The position numbers were made by a program, and so were the translations under genes. The notes beneath the pieces were generated by a model that searched no databases, was not told the origin of the DNA, and saw only the letters and a list, made by a program, of their open reading frames with translations. Of a DNA stretch of 64,000 nucleotides, positions 34,037 to 42,354 are shown one piece after another. This stretch comes from an uncultured Oscillospiraceae bacterium (lineage in GTDB: Bacteria > Bacillota > Clostridia > Oscillospirales > Acutalibacteraceae): NCBI GenBank assembly GCA_900543395.1, contig UQQT01000001.1, positions 44,618-108,617 of the forward strand, read 5' to 3'. The first letter of the stretch is position 1. The number at the start of each line of letters is the position of its first letter.

Positions 34037-36403
34037 ATGAGAGAAAAAATCAACCTGAATTTCGGCTGGAAATACTCCGAAACATTCTCGGAGGACATGA
34101 TTAAAAAATCATACTCCGACAAGGATTTCGAGACAGTCGACATTCCCCACACGAACAAGGAAATCCCCTACAACTATTTCGATGAAAAAATGTACCAGTT
34201 CGTAAGCTGTTACAGAAAGCATTTTAAATTCGACAAGGAAAAGTTAAACGGATCAAAGCGCGTTCTTCTTCATTTCGAGGGTGCGTCGGTTTATGCAAAG
34301 GTCTACATAAACGGCTCGTTTACAGGTGAGCACAAGGGCGCGTACACCCCGTTCGTATTCGACATAACGGACTTTTTAGCCTCGGACAACGTAATAACCG
34401 TTATGCTTGACTCGACAGAGAGAAACGAGATTCCCCCGTTCGGAAACGTTGTCGATTATCTCGTCTACGGCGGAATTTACCGCGAGGTCTGGATGGAAAT
34501 TGTCGACGACGTAAGAGTCGGGGACGTTTTCATAACGACCGAGGACGTTTTGAGCGAGAAGAAGGTTATCTGTGCAGATATTACGTTCTCTCACCATGCA
34601 GAGGGCGAGCTGTCGCTCGAGCTTCTCGATTCGGATAAAAAGGTTATCAAAGAGAAAAAATGCGACGTTAAGGCTCGTATTTTGAAAATCAAATGGAGAG
34701 TCGGCGGAGTTAAGCTCTGGGATTTGGACACCCCGAATCTCTATACGTTAAGAGTTAAATTCGGCGATGACGTGACAGAATACAGATTCGGATTCCGTTC
34801 GTGCGAATTTACGCGTTTCGGATTTAAATTGAACGGCAGAACGGTTAAAATTATCGGACTCAACCGTCATCAGAGCTATCCGTACGTAGGCTACGCAATG
34901 CCCGCCTCCGCGCAGAAGGCCGACGCCGATCTTCTTAAATTCAAGCTGGGATGCAATCTCGTCAGAACCTCGCACTATCCCGATTCCGTTCACTTCCTCG
35001 ACAGATGCGACGAAATAGGACTTCTCGTATTCACCGAAATGCCCAGCTGGCAGTATTTAGGCGAGGGCGAGTGGAGAAAGAACTGCCTTGACAATATCGA
35101 GAGTATGATATTAAGAGACAGAAACCATCCGTCCGTAATTCTTTGGGGCGTCAGAGTCAACGAGGGTCAGGACTGCGACGAATTCTATAAGGAGACGAAC
35201 GCGCTTGCAAGAAGGCTCGACCCGTCGAGACAGACAGGCGGAGTCAGAAATATGCCCCAAAGCTCGTTCCTCGAGGACGTTTACACATATAATGATTTCT
35301 CGCATTCGGGCGGCAAAATCGCGCTTCTGCCCTCGCTCATCGTATGCGGATTAAAACCGTATCTTGTAACGGAAAATAACGGTCACATGTATCCGACAAA
35401 GACGTTTGACCGCGAGGAGCTTCGCACGGAGCACGCGTTGAGACACGCGAGAGTTCAGAACGCCTCGTTCGGCAGTAAGCGTATTTCCGGCGCAATCGGC
35501 TGGTGTATGGCGGATTACAACACGCATAAGGACTTCGGCTCGGGCGACAGAATCTGCTATCACGGAGTTACCGATATGTTCAGAATTCCGAAGCTTGCCG
35601 CAAGCGTATTCTCATCCCAGCAGGACAAAGCGCCGGTCATGGAGACAAGCTCGTCCATGGATATCGGCGACTACCCCGGCGGAATCATCGGACTGACCTA
35701 TATATTCACGAACTGCGACGAAATCAAGGTCTACAAAAACGGCAGATATACAAGCTCGCTCACGCCCAGGGACGGCAAGTTAAAGCACCTGCCCCATCCG
35801 CCCGTTTCGCCCGTTGACTATCTCGGAAACGTGCTCGAGGAAGAGGAGGGACTTGACCCGATTACGGCAAAGTATCTTAAAAACGCGCTCATCGCCGCGG
35901 GCAAATACGGCTACATTATGCCTGTGCATCATTATATCGAGGTCGCAATCGCGTTCCTGCACGGCAGAATGACTTTCAATCAGATATACGATTTGATTAC
36001 GAAGTATTTTGCGAACTGGGGCAACGAGCAGGTTGAGTATAAATATGAGGGCTACAAAAACGGCGAGCTTATCAAAACTATAACGCGCACTGCCGTTAAG
36101 TCGACTCACATAAGCGTAAGCGCGGACAGCGATACCCTTATTGAGGACGAAACGTACGACGTAACGAGAATCGAAATTCTCGCCCTTGACCAGAACGACA
36201 ACCGCCTGCCCTACTGCAATTCGGCGGTCAATGTAAGCGTCGAGGGTCCTGCGGAGATCATAGGACCCGACGAGTTTTCGTTAATCGGCGGAGTCAGGGC
36301 GTTCTGGGTCAGAACCGTAGGCAGCAGCGGAGACGTCAAGGTCACAATCAAAACCGAGGGCCATGAAGATCATACGGTCGAATTAAAGGTTATAAAGAAG
36401 TAA
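34037..36403 (+). CDS. GH2 family beta-galactosidase-like enzyme
   Basis: 788 residues, AAGGAG 9 nt upstream. GH2 order: N-terminal jelly-roll sugar-binding domain (about 1-155), Ig-like domain (160-260), TIM barrel from about 262 (LNGRTVKIIGLNRHQSYPYVG), and C-terminal Ig-like domains. Acid/base Glu376 (WGVRVNEGQD) and the likely nucleophile Glu446 (YLVTENNG) are present. The canonical GNE is VNE here. No signal peptide, so it acts on imported oligosaccharides. Preceded closely by cca, but functionally linked with the GH27/GH35 and sugar-kinase genes elsewhere in the window. Exact substrate (beta-galactoside or other) uncertain. Confidence 0.87.
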   Translation: MREKINLNFGWKYSETFSEDMIKKSYSDKDFETVDIPHTNKEIPYNYFDEKMYQFVSCYRKHFKFDKEKLNGSKRVLLHFEGASVYAKVYINGSFTGEHKGAYTPFVFDITDFLASDNVITVMLDSTERNEIPPFGNVVDYLVYGGIYREVWMEIVDDVRVGDVFITTEDVLSEKKVICADITFSHHAEGELSLELLDSDKKVIKEKKCDVKARILKIKWRVGGVKLWDLDTPNLYTLRVKFGDDVTEYRFGFRSCEFTRFGFKLNGRTVKIIGLNRHQSYPYVGYAMPASAQKADADLLKFKLGCNLVRTSHYPDSVHFLDRCDEIGLLVFTEMPSWQYLGEGEWRKNCLDNIESMILRDRNHPSVILWGVRVNEGQDCDEFYKETNALARRLDPSRQTGGVRNMPQSSFLEDVYTYNDFSHSGGKIALLPSLIVCGLKPYLVTENNGHMYPTKTFDREELRTEHALRHARVQNASFGSKRISGAIGWCMADYNTHKDFGSGDRICYHGVTDMFRIPKLAASVFSSQQDKAPVMETSSSMDIGDYPGGIIGLTYIFTNCDEIKVYKNGRYTSSLTPRDGKLKHLPHPPVSPVDYLGNVLEEEEGLDPITAKYLKNALIAAGKYGYIMPVHHYIEVAIAFLHGRMTFNQIYDLITKYFANWGNEQVEYKYEGYKNGELIKTITRTAVKSTHISVSADSDTLIEDETYDVTRIEILALDQNDNRLPYCNSAVNVSVEGPAEIIGPDEFSLIGGVRAFWVRTVGSSGDVKVTIKTEGHEDHTVELKVIKK

Positions 36404-36416
36404 AATAATTTCAAAA

Positions 36417-37068
36417 GGCGCCGTAAAACAGCCGAAAAAAATCCGAGATTCGGTTAATCTCAAGTCTCGGATTTTTTTTGAAGTATTAAAAAGTTAAAGA
36501 CTTATGACTTTTAAGATACAACCAACAAGACCGACGAAATTTTCGTCAGCCATGTTGAAAACTTTTTGGTTTATCTTAGGCGGCAAGCTGCTGTGATTGT
36601 TTCTTCAAATGATATTTATGAAGATTAAATCCGCAGGAAATGAGTGCTAACTCAAAATTTACAGAAACTCAGTGCAGGAAGTCTGTAAAACAGATACATA
36701 AACCGTATATCTGTTTTACATAACTTTTCTGTTTCCCGTGTTGATACATATCCGTGTTCCATAAAGGCGAACAGTATTACTTTCAGCAAAGTTTCAGAAT
36801 TAAATCTTTTTCGACCTGTCCTGTTTTCCTTGACAACAAGATATCTTTTTAGGTCAATTTGATTCAAAACTTCGCAGAATGTATATACCGGATCGGAAAT
36901 TTCTATTATTTTTTCAATTTCCAGTGGTAATTTTAATTGATATGATGTATTATATCTTTCATTGATATACTTTTTCATAAAATTAAATTATATCACAAAA
37001 AAGAACTACAAGCCTACCTTTTTCGGCAGACTTGTAGTTCTTTTTTTAGACTGTTTTTTTACAGCCCC
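36417..37068 (-). mobile_element. decayed IS1182-like insertion sequence
   Basis: 652 bp between imperfect terminal inverted repeats: left GGCGCCGTAAAACAGCCG, right (read inward) GGGGCTGTAAAAAAACAGTC. It holds the beginning and end of one transposase with the middle deleted, a hairpin AATCCGAGATT...AGTCTCGGATT near the left end, and a strong hairpin AGAACTACAAG...CTTGTAGTTCT (about 36998-37046) near the right end. Too defective to move on its own; could be mobilised in trans if an intact copy exists. Confidence 0.8.
36576..36978 (-). pseudogene. internally deleted IS1182-family transposase
   Basis: Starts at 36978 with MKKYINERYNTSYQLKLPLE and continues through the DUF772-type N-terminal domain (RKRFNSETLLKVILFAFMEHGYVSTRE, TDIRFMYL). 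Near 36660 the frame shifts and jumps to the transposase C-terminus (NFELALISCGFNLHKYH...QLAA, stop at 36576). The whole catalytic core is missing. Confidence 0.82.
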
Positions 37069-37110
37069 TATTTTGTTTAAATGAAACGAAATATAGGTCA
37101 TCCTGCTGTT

Positions 37111-37689
37111 TTACTCTGCTTTCTTATTCAATTTATCGCTCAAAAGAATGACGACAAGCGGGACGATCAATGCCTGGGCGGCAATGCCGATCAGGCCGGT
37201 TTTGATCTGACCCCAGATCATCGGAACGGTGAACGGAGTTTTCGAAGCGAAGAGAGCGACGAGTGCAAGGAATGTTCCTCTGCCGAGAATTTCTGCGGTG
37301 ATTACCGCAGGGAAGGCGAGGAATTTATTTTTTGCGATCGCTTTCGAGAACAGTCCCGATACGATGGCAAAAACAGTAAGCTCCGCCATCATGAACGGAA
37401 GTCTCGCTGCGGCTGGCATTGCCGAACCGAACGCGCTTGTTATGAGGTAACTGAATAAAGGCGCGAGCATTCCTACGCCGATACCCCAGTATGAGCCGAG
37501 CAGACATCCGCCGAGCAGTACGGGCAGATACATGGGCAGGAGCGTTACGCCCGCGCTCTCGCCGAATATGAGGTGAGCAAGCTGAGGCAGAACGACCGCA
37601 AGGGCGATAACGGAAAATGCAATTCCCGATTTAACGCCGATTTTTACTTTAAAAGATACATTTCTTCTTTCGAGCACGTTTTCTATCAT
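37111..37689 (-). CDS. ECF transporter S component
   Basis: 192 residues with about five or six membrane spans. The pattern MYLPVLLGGCLLGSYWGIGVGMLAPLFSYLIT...GSAMPAAARLPFMMAELTVFAI matches the substrate-binding (S) subunits of energy-coupling-factor vitamin importers. It should bind one vitamin or cofactor and share the EcfA/A'/T module encoded elsewhere. No riboswitch could be recognised in the ~140 bp upstream, though a small GC-containing hairpin (AGCCGA...TCGGCT) lies near 37760-37795. Substrate unknown. Confidence 0.82.
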   Translation of the reverse strand: MIENVLERRNVSFKVKIGVKSGIAFSVIALAVVLPQLAHLIFGESAGVTLLPMYLPVLLGGCLLGSYWGIGVGMLAPLFSYLITSAFGSAMPAAARLPFMMAELTVFAIVSGLFSKAIAKNKFLAFPAVITAEILGRGTFLALVALFASKTPFTVPMIWGQIKTGLIGIAAQALIVPLVVILLSDKLNKKAE

Positions 37690-37708
37690 TAATAACTCTT
37701 CCTTTCGT

Positions 37709-37740
37709 GAACATGTCTTCCCTCACATATATTGTTTAAG
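37709..37740. repeat. diverged palindromic repeat upstream of the S-component gene
   Basis: GAACATGTCTTCCCTCACAT followed by ATATTGTTTAAG resembles the GGAAGACAATGTCTTCC-CCTACATATTTTGTTTACG unit at 22482 and 59050. Confidence 0.35.
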
Positions 37741-37836
37741 TTTAAAAAGAATAAATCTGCAGCCGACTTTCCGGGGATAGAAAAAAACATTCGGCTTTCA
37801 TATTTTTTCGGTTCGGGCTATTTTTACATTCCTCCG

Positions 37837-38826
37837 TTACTCTACTACCGTGCAATCACTTATCTTCGGCTTGCTCATATTATCGTGTCCCTTGCCCGAT
37901 TCGGAGAATATCACGTAAATAAAGCTGTCGTCCGCCTTTTCGTAATATTTGCCGTCGCTCCAGTCAACGTAAAGGGTCGCGTCGTCGCCGTAAAGCACGT
38001 CGATGTAAGAATCGCCGTCCGTTTTCAGTGTGTCCTGGCGGTTAAATGTATGTTTTGCGCATACATTTTCGGCAAGATACGCGTCGAGAAGCTCTTTATA
38101 AAGCGAATATTCGTAACTCGAAGAGGTGTAGGCAGTCTTTTCGTCAACGTCGTAAATGTATTGTGAATCCATTGCAAGCGTTTTGCCGCCGAGAGTCTGA
38201 CCGAAGCCGTCATCAAATTTAAAACAGTAATCGGTTCCGAGTGCGTTCGTACTCTTCTGAACCTCCGCCGTTCCCGAATCGTTATAAAGATAGACATGGT
38301 AATCGTCGGCGTCGATCGCGTCGTGCAGAAATCCTATGACGGTCACGCCCGGAGCGTTTTCATCCTCGACGTTTTTAATAACCGCGCCGTCGGATTCGAA
38401 CGCAGACAGCTTCTTGTCAAACGCCTTTTGAACAAGCGAATTCGTACCGAGAACGCCCTTGTTAAAGAGCTTTCCCCCGCCGTAAACAAGACCGCCGATT
38501 ATAAATATAACGATTATGAATTTTAAAAATTTACCGCCGGTTTTGATTGTCTTTTTTGCAGTCTCAACCGCGCAGTCTGAGCAGTATTCGCCGACATGAT
38601 AGTATCCGTCCACGTCGGGCTTCATAGTAGGAGAGACGGAAATTCTCTCAGATTCCGACTGTCTTATCAGCTTTCCGCAGCCCGAGCAGTAGATTTTCGC
38701 ACGGGCGTAAACGACCTTGTTAAGGTTCTGCGCTTGCTTTTCTCTCTGTTTTCCTTTGCATTTTTCGCATAACTGCATCTGTATATCGCCAGGTACAGGC
38801 TGACCGCATGAATAACATCTGCCCAT
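37837..38826 (-). CDS. zinc-ribbon membrane protein
   Basis: 329 residues. Two N-terminal treble-clef or zinc-ribbon pairs: CYSCGQ...CEKC (4-24) and CSGCGK...CSDC (about 48-85), then one membrane span (about 98-116, FLKFIIVIFIIGGLVYGGG), then an exterior domain of ~200 residues with no recognised family. Cytoplasmic zinc fingers plus an outer domain suggest a sensor or scaffold, which is speculative. GAGGTTTCACC precedes the ATG. Confidence 0.7.
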   Translation of the reverse strand: MGRCYSCGQPVPGDIQMQLCEKCKGKQREKQAQNLNKVVYARAKIYCSGCGKLIRQSESERISVSPTMKPDVDGYYHVGEYCSDCAVETAKKTIKTGGKFLKFIIVIFIIGGLVYGGGKLFNKGVLGTNSLVQKAFDKKLSAFESDGAVIKNVEDENAPGVTVIGFLHDAIDADDYHVYLYNDSGTAEVQKSTNALGTDYCFKFDDGFGQTLGGKTLAMDSQYIYDVDEKTAYTSSSYEYSLYKELLDAYLAENVCAKHTFNRQDTLKTDGDSYIDVLYGDDATLYVDWSDGKYYEKADDSFIYVIFSESGKGHDNMSKPKISDCTVVE

Positions 38827-38918
38827 GGTGAAACCTCCGAAATAATTTAGTTTAACTCAACAATAACAAAAATTACAAGTAATTACAATACTTTTTATGA
38901 ATTATAATTAAAAAGATA

Positions 38919-38950
38919 CGCCGAAACCCGCAAAACCGCGAATTTCGGCG
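38919..38950 (-). terminator. terminator of the surface-protein cluster
   Basis: CGCCGAAA (38919-38926) pairs with TTTCGGCG (38943-38950), with T-rich sequence on both sides (TATCTTTTT on the minus strand). It lies ~110 bp after the last cluster gene (39058). Confidence 0.65.
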
Positions 38951-39057
38951 TTTTATTTAAACGGAAAAGAAAAAGCCGGTATTGTCATAATCAAGCCGTC
39001 TCCGCGCACCCGTGCGTTTACATCCGGACACTCGGTCAAATTCCGTTTATACGTTAA

Positions 39058-39741
39058 TTATTCTTTATTTTTTCTGCGTTTTAAAAGCAGAGCGGACAGC
39101 GTAAAACTCATTGAGAACGCGAACGCTCCCGCAATCGTAAACACGGCACGCGAGTCGCCTGTCAAGGGGATTTTCCCGCCGATTATCGGCTTCTCGGGCT
39201 TTGAAACCGCGTCGGAGACGAGCAGAACGCAGTAGCCGTCGAAGTTAAAATTCAATTTTACGCTCACGTTCGAAATGTCCGCGTCCGTCTTTCTTATATC
39301 TCCGGACGGGGTCAGAACAAACGCGTCGGACGCATTTTTTGATATTTTAATTTCAACACGGCATGTATTTCCGACATTCACCCTGTTAAAATCCGAATCG
39401 ACAAAATAAATATCGTACGGAATGATCTCTCCGCCGTAATTTTTAAACGAGGACGAAAACCATTCGTAAGATTCGTCGGTTTTTCGTATCTCGCGGACAA
39501 CGAGCGTAAGCGACTCGGGCGTGCCGATCACGGTTATTACATTCCCGCTGTCTGTCGTGACGGTATATCCGCCGTCCGAGGAGCAAGCGGTATATACGTT
39601 GTCGTCAAAGGAGAACCGAGCCGTCCCGAAAACCGTATGTGAATCCGTCTCGCCGACGGAGTGAAGCGTATCGGCGTACGAGACGAACGACGAAGCAAGT
39701 ATAAATATTATAACTATAAAAGGGAAAACCGTTTTTTTCAT
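39058..39741 (-). CDS. surface protein with LPXTG-like sorting signal
   Basis: 227 residues. Signal peptide (MKKTVFPFIVIIFILASSFVSYA) and a beta-rich body. The C-terminus is laid out as a cell-wall sorting signal: IPLTGD (an LPXTG variant), about 20 hydrophobic residues, then KRRKNKE. It is probably joined to the wall by a sortase, which is not in this window. Last gene of the seven-gene surface cluster (39058-47328), only 3 nt after the preceding stop. Confidence 0.75.
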   Translation of the reverse strand: MKKTVFPFIVIIFILASSFVSYADTLHSVGETDSHTVFGTARFSFDDNVYTACSSDGGYTVTTDSGNVITVIGTPESLTLVVREIRKTDESYEWFSSSFKNYGGEIIPYDIYFVDSDFNRVNVGNTCRVEIKISKNASDAFVLTPSGDIRKTDADISNVSVKLNFNFDGYCVLLVSDAVSKPEKPIIGGKIPLTGDSRAVFTIAGAFAFSMSFTLSALLLKRRKNKE

Positions 39742-39744
39742 TTT

Positions 39745-40248
39745 TCACACCGCCGTCGTATTAAGTGTCACCGCGCCCGCACTGTAAAACGTATCGGGTT
39801 CGTAAGCCATGATCTTCATTTTTATCGTCTGCCCCGAATACGGGGACTTGTCAAAGCTTACGCTTTTTACATACTCCCCGGGCTTTATAAGGCCCGTCTC
39901 GGCGAGAACATTCGAGTCGGAGTCGGTTATTTTAAGACGAAGATAAACGTTATTATCCGCTTCATTTGTAAAATAAACGTCGGCTCTGCCGTTTTCGGCT
40001 CGTATCTCCCCGCAGACGAGCGCGGAAAAGCCCATGCCGTCCTTATAAATGCGGCTCAGGGATTTTATATCCCCGCCGGGGGCGCCCGAAACGGCTTCCG
40101 ATTCGAATTCGGGCGCGGTAAACGGATTGTCTTTTGTTTTCTTATACTTCGAAACAGAAAAGACGGCGAAACATGCGCTCAATATCAGAATCGGAACAAG
40201 AACGAATACCGCGGTCTTTGTTTTTTTCACAAAATCACCGCTTTGCAT
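39745..40248 (-). CDS. small membrane-anchored surface protein
   Basis: 167 residues. One span at about 10-31 near the N-terminus, then a linker and an exterior Ig-like beta domain with VYLRLKITDSDSNVLAETGLI, KPGEYV and MKIMAYEPDT. The same plan and similar C-terminal motifs (VxxGRRVExLEIS...VTVYYFDPDSG) occur in the 41803 product, so the two are paralogues flanking the pilin-like pair. Function unknown; perhaps assembly or anchoring factors for the two secreted proteins between them. Confidence 0.65.
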   Translation of the reverse strand: MQSGDFVKKTKTAVFVLVPILILSACFAVFSVSKYKKTKDNPFTAPEFESEAVSGAPGGDIKSLSRIYKDGMGFSALVCGEIRAENGRADVYFTNEADNNVYLRLKITDSDSNVLAETGLIKPGEYVKSVSFDKSPYSGQTIKMKIMAYEPDTFYSAGAVTLNTTAV

Positions 40249-40260
40249 TATCAGAAATAA

Positions 40261-40809
40261 TTATTTAAGAGAAACGGTAACGCTTCCTATCGCGGTCTTG
40301 TCTGCGATAGTCGAGGGAACCGAACCCGTGAGTATGAGTCTCGCGCTCTGCGACGGGGCGGAGCTTACGGCGGTACCGACAGCAGAATCGAGAACGAGAA
40401 CGCCATCGTTGCTTTCACCCGACGACTCCGCGAACACTGCCGAAACCGAGGAAAAGCCCGACTTCGCAGTGTATGTAAGCTGTGCGTTTACCTGTGCGTT
40501 GGAGTGATTGACAACCGTGATATCGTTGGCTCCGAGGTCACATTCCCAGCTTCCCGCAGTCTTATCGATATAGGTGTGAGTGTCGGGGTTCCATGTTCCC
40601 TTGCTCTCGCCCGTGTAGGTAAATTCGAGGCTTCCCCACGTGATATCTACATTATAAACTGTATCGGAAGCTTCGCCCGTCTTATAAATTCCGCTGACGG
40701 ACGCGGAGTCGGAGACTCCCTTAGACGTAAGAGGCGAAACGGCAAACGCCGAAACGCTCAGAGAGGAAAGCATTAATACGGATAAAATCAAACCGAGTAT
40801 TTTTTTCAT
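40261..40809 (-). CDS. secreted pilin-like surface protein
   Basis: 182 residues. Signal peptide MKKILGLILSVLMLSSLSVSAFA. One domain with TVYNVDITWGSLEFTYTG, a Trp-rich middle (GTWNPDTHTY, GSWECDLG) and NDITVVNHSNAQVNAQLTY. The C-terminal half of the 40827 product repeats this domain nearly motif for motif (VDIVWGSMEFTYT...ITVTNHSNADV). Such domains occur in abundant surface proteins of gut Firmicutes. It may be the major subunit of a surface layer or fibre. Confidence 0.7.
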   Translation of the reverse strand: MKKILGLILSVLMLSSLSVSAFAVSPLTSKGVSDSASVSGIYKTGEASDTVYNVDITWGSLEFTYTGESKGTWNPDTHTYIDKTAGSWECDLGANDITVVNHSNAQVNAQLTYTAKSGFSSVSAVFAESSGESNDGVLVLDSAVGTAVSSAPSQSARLILTGSVPSTIADKTAIGSVTVSLK

Positions 40810-40826
40810 TATAATCCGCCCTTTCT

Positions 40827-41765
40827 TTAGTTAAGAGTAACGGTAGCCTTGCCGATAACAGTCTTTGAGGTAACGGAGTCGGCAAGAGAACCGGAGAGGT
40901 TGAGGTACGCGCTCGCGCTCGGAGCGTCGGCAACGCTCGTGCCGTCGGCGGTTGCAAGCTCTATAACAGAGTCATTCGCGGTTCCCGAGGTCTCGGTGAA
41001 TGAACCGGTAACGGAGGAATACGCGGACTCGCTTGTAAACGACAGAGATGCCTCAACATCTGCGTTAGAGTGGTTGGTAACGGTTATCTTGTTGGAACCG
41101 GTGTCACAGCTCCATGAAGCGGGAGCGCCGCCGTCGAATGAGTGGGTTGCAGGATTCCAGGTTCCCTCGCCTGCTGCGGTGTACGTAAATTCCATAGAAC
41201 CCCACACAATATCGACGCTGTATACAGTATCTGCCGCAGCGCCCTCACGAAAGGAGGCATAAACGTCCCTGCTCTCGCCGTCGGGCGGAGTAACGGGTGT
41301 ATCGGGAGCCGACGAACCCTCTACGGTTATTTTACCGTCGGAGGTAACGGCGGCGAGGTTATCCTCGTTTTCATTCCAAGCCTCGATAAAGTTTACCTTT
41401 ACGGCATAATCGCCGGCGGCGGCGGAATCCTTAACCTTAAACGCCGCGGTAACGAGAAGTCCCGTACCCTTTTCATCGGACGTGCTGTCCCAGAGTGCTG
41501 CGTTGCCCTCGGTCGAGAACGAACCCGATACGGCGGTGCCGTTTTTAATTGATACAAGCTCGAGATTTTTCGAGTCGTAAACTATTCTTATCTTCATGTA
41601 CATGAAGCCCGCGTTCGATATAATGTTAACGGGAATTTCGACGGTATCGCCCGCCTTTGCGGTTTTGGTCTCGGCGGAAATTGCGATATCTCCGGCTGCA
41701 AACGCCGCCGCGGACACAGAGAAAAGCATTAAAACGCAGAGAATTACAGACAGTATTTTTTTCAT
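40827..41765 (-). CDS. secreted protein with cohesin plus pilin-like domain
   Basis: 312 residues from the ATG at 41765. Signal peptide, then a cohesin domain (about 22-145: GDTVEIPVNIISNAGFMYMKIRIVYDSKNLELVS...FSTEGNAALWDSTSD), then the same Trp-rich domain as the 40261 protein (about 165-312). The cohesin is the natural partner for the C-terminal dockerins of the 42355 and 45463 products in the same gene cluster, so this protein may link docked wall-active enzymes to a structure built from the 40261 subunit. That partnership is inferred. Confidence 0.78.
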   Translation of the reverse strand: MKKILSVILCVLMLFSVSAAAFAAGDIAISAETKTAKAGDTVEIPVNIISNAGFMYMKIRIVYDSKNLELVSIKNGTAVSGSFSTEGNAALWDSTSDEKGTGLLVTAAFKVKDSAAAGDYAVKVNFIEAWNENEDNLAAVTSDGKITVEGSSAPDTPVTPPDGESRDVYASFREGAAADTVYSVDIVWGSMEFTYTAAGEGTWNPATHSFDGGAPASWSCDTGSNKITVTNHSNADVEASLSFTSESAYSSVTGSFTETSGTANDSVIELATADGTSVADAPSASAYLNLSGSLADSVTSKTVIGKATVTLN

Positions 41766-41802
41766 AATCATTGTCCTTTCTTAAAAGAATTTGATTCGCA
41801 CT

Positions 41803-42336
41803 TTATTCGACGGTCATAACGGCGGGTATCTCCGTATTAACCATCGCCTTTTCGCCCGAATCGGGGTCAAAGTAATAAACGGTTATTGTTACGTCGTACC
41901 CCCCCTCTTCAAAACGGCTCGCTTCGCTTTTTGAGATTTCGAGCTTTTCGACTCTCCTGCCCGGAACTACGCGTCCCGAGCGGGCTATGACTCTGCCGTC
42001 ATAAACTATTTCGAAAACGATATCGCGGTTTGACTTTTCGGGGTTGCCGACAAACAGTGACAGCGTGTTTTCGTTTTTATCGAGCGTCACGCTCTTCGAA
42101 TACGACAGACTCACGGCTCCTCCGCCCTCGGGGCTTTCGAGCTTTTTATCGTCTCCCCCGTCATCGAGGAGCTTCGCATTCGATTCGAGTTCGTGAGGCG
42201 CGTAATCGGGAGCGTTCTGTTTAGAACAATTCGAAAGCAGAAAGAAGCATATCCCGATTACAAGGAAAACGGCAATGAGAACCGATATTACCGTTATTAA
42301 TACTTTTTGCTTCCTGTTATCTTCGTTTTTTCTCAT
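41803..42336 (-). CDS. small membrane-anchored surface protein (paralogue of 39745)
   Basis: 177 residues. Basic N-terminus, a membrane span (about 11-33), an acidic linker, then an exterior beta domain ending with GRVVPGRRVEKLEISKS and YDVTITVYYFDPDSG. Same plan as the 39745 protein. Gaps to its neighbours are only 18 and ~37 nt, consistent with one transcript. Confidence 0.65.
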   Translation of the reverse strand: MRKNEDNRKQKVLITVISVLIAVFLVIGICFFLLSNCSKQNAPDYAPHELESNAKLLDDGGDDKKLESPEGGGAVSLSYSKSVTLDKNENTLSLFVGNPEKSNRDIVFEIVYDGRVIARSGRVVPGRRVEKLEISKSEASRFEEGGYDVTITVYYFDPDSGEKAMVNTEIPAVMTVE

Positions 42337-42354
42337 CGTTTAAGACGAGCCTCC

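Noticed and set aside
37690..37836. Possible riboswitch upstream of the ECF S-component gene
   Set aside because: A small AGCCGA/TCGGCT hairpin is visible, but I could not match the cobalamin, TPP, FMN or preQ1 consensus, so it is only mentioned in the gene entry.
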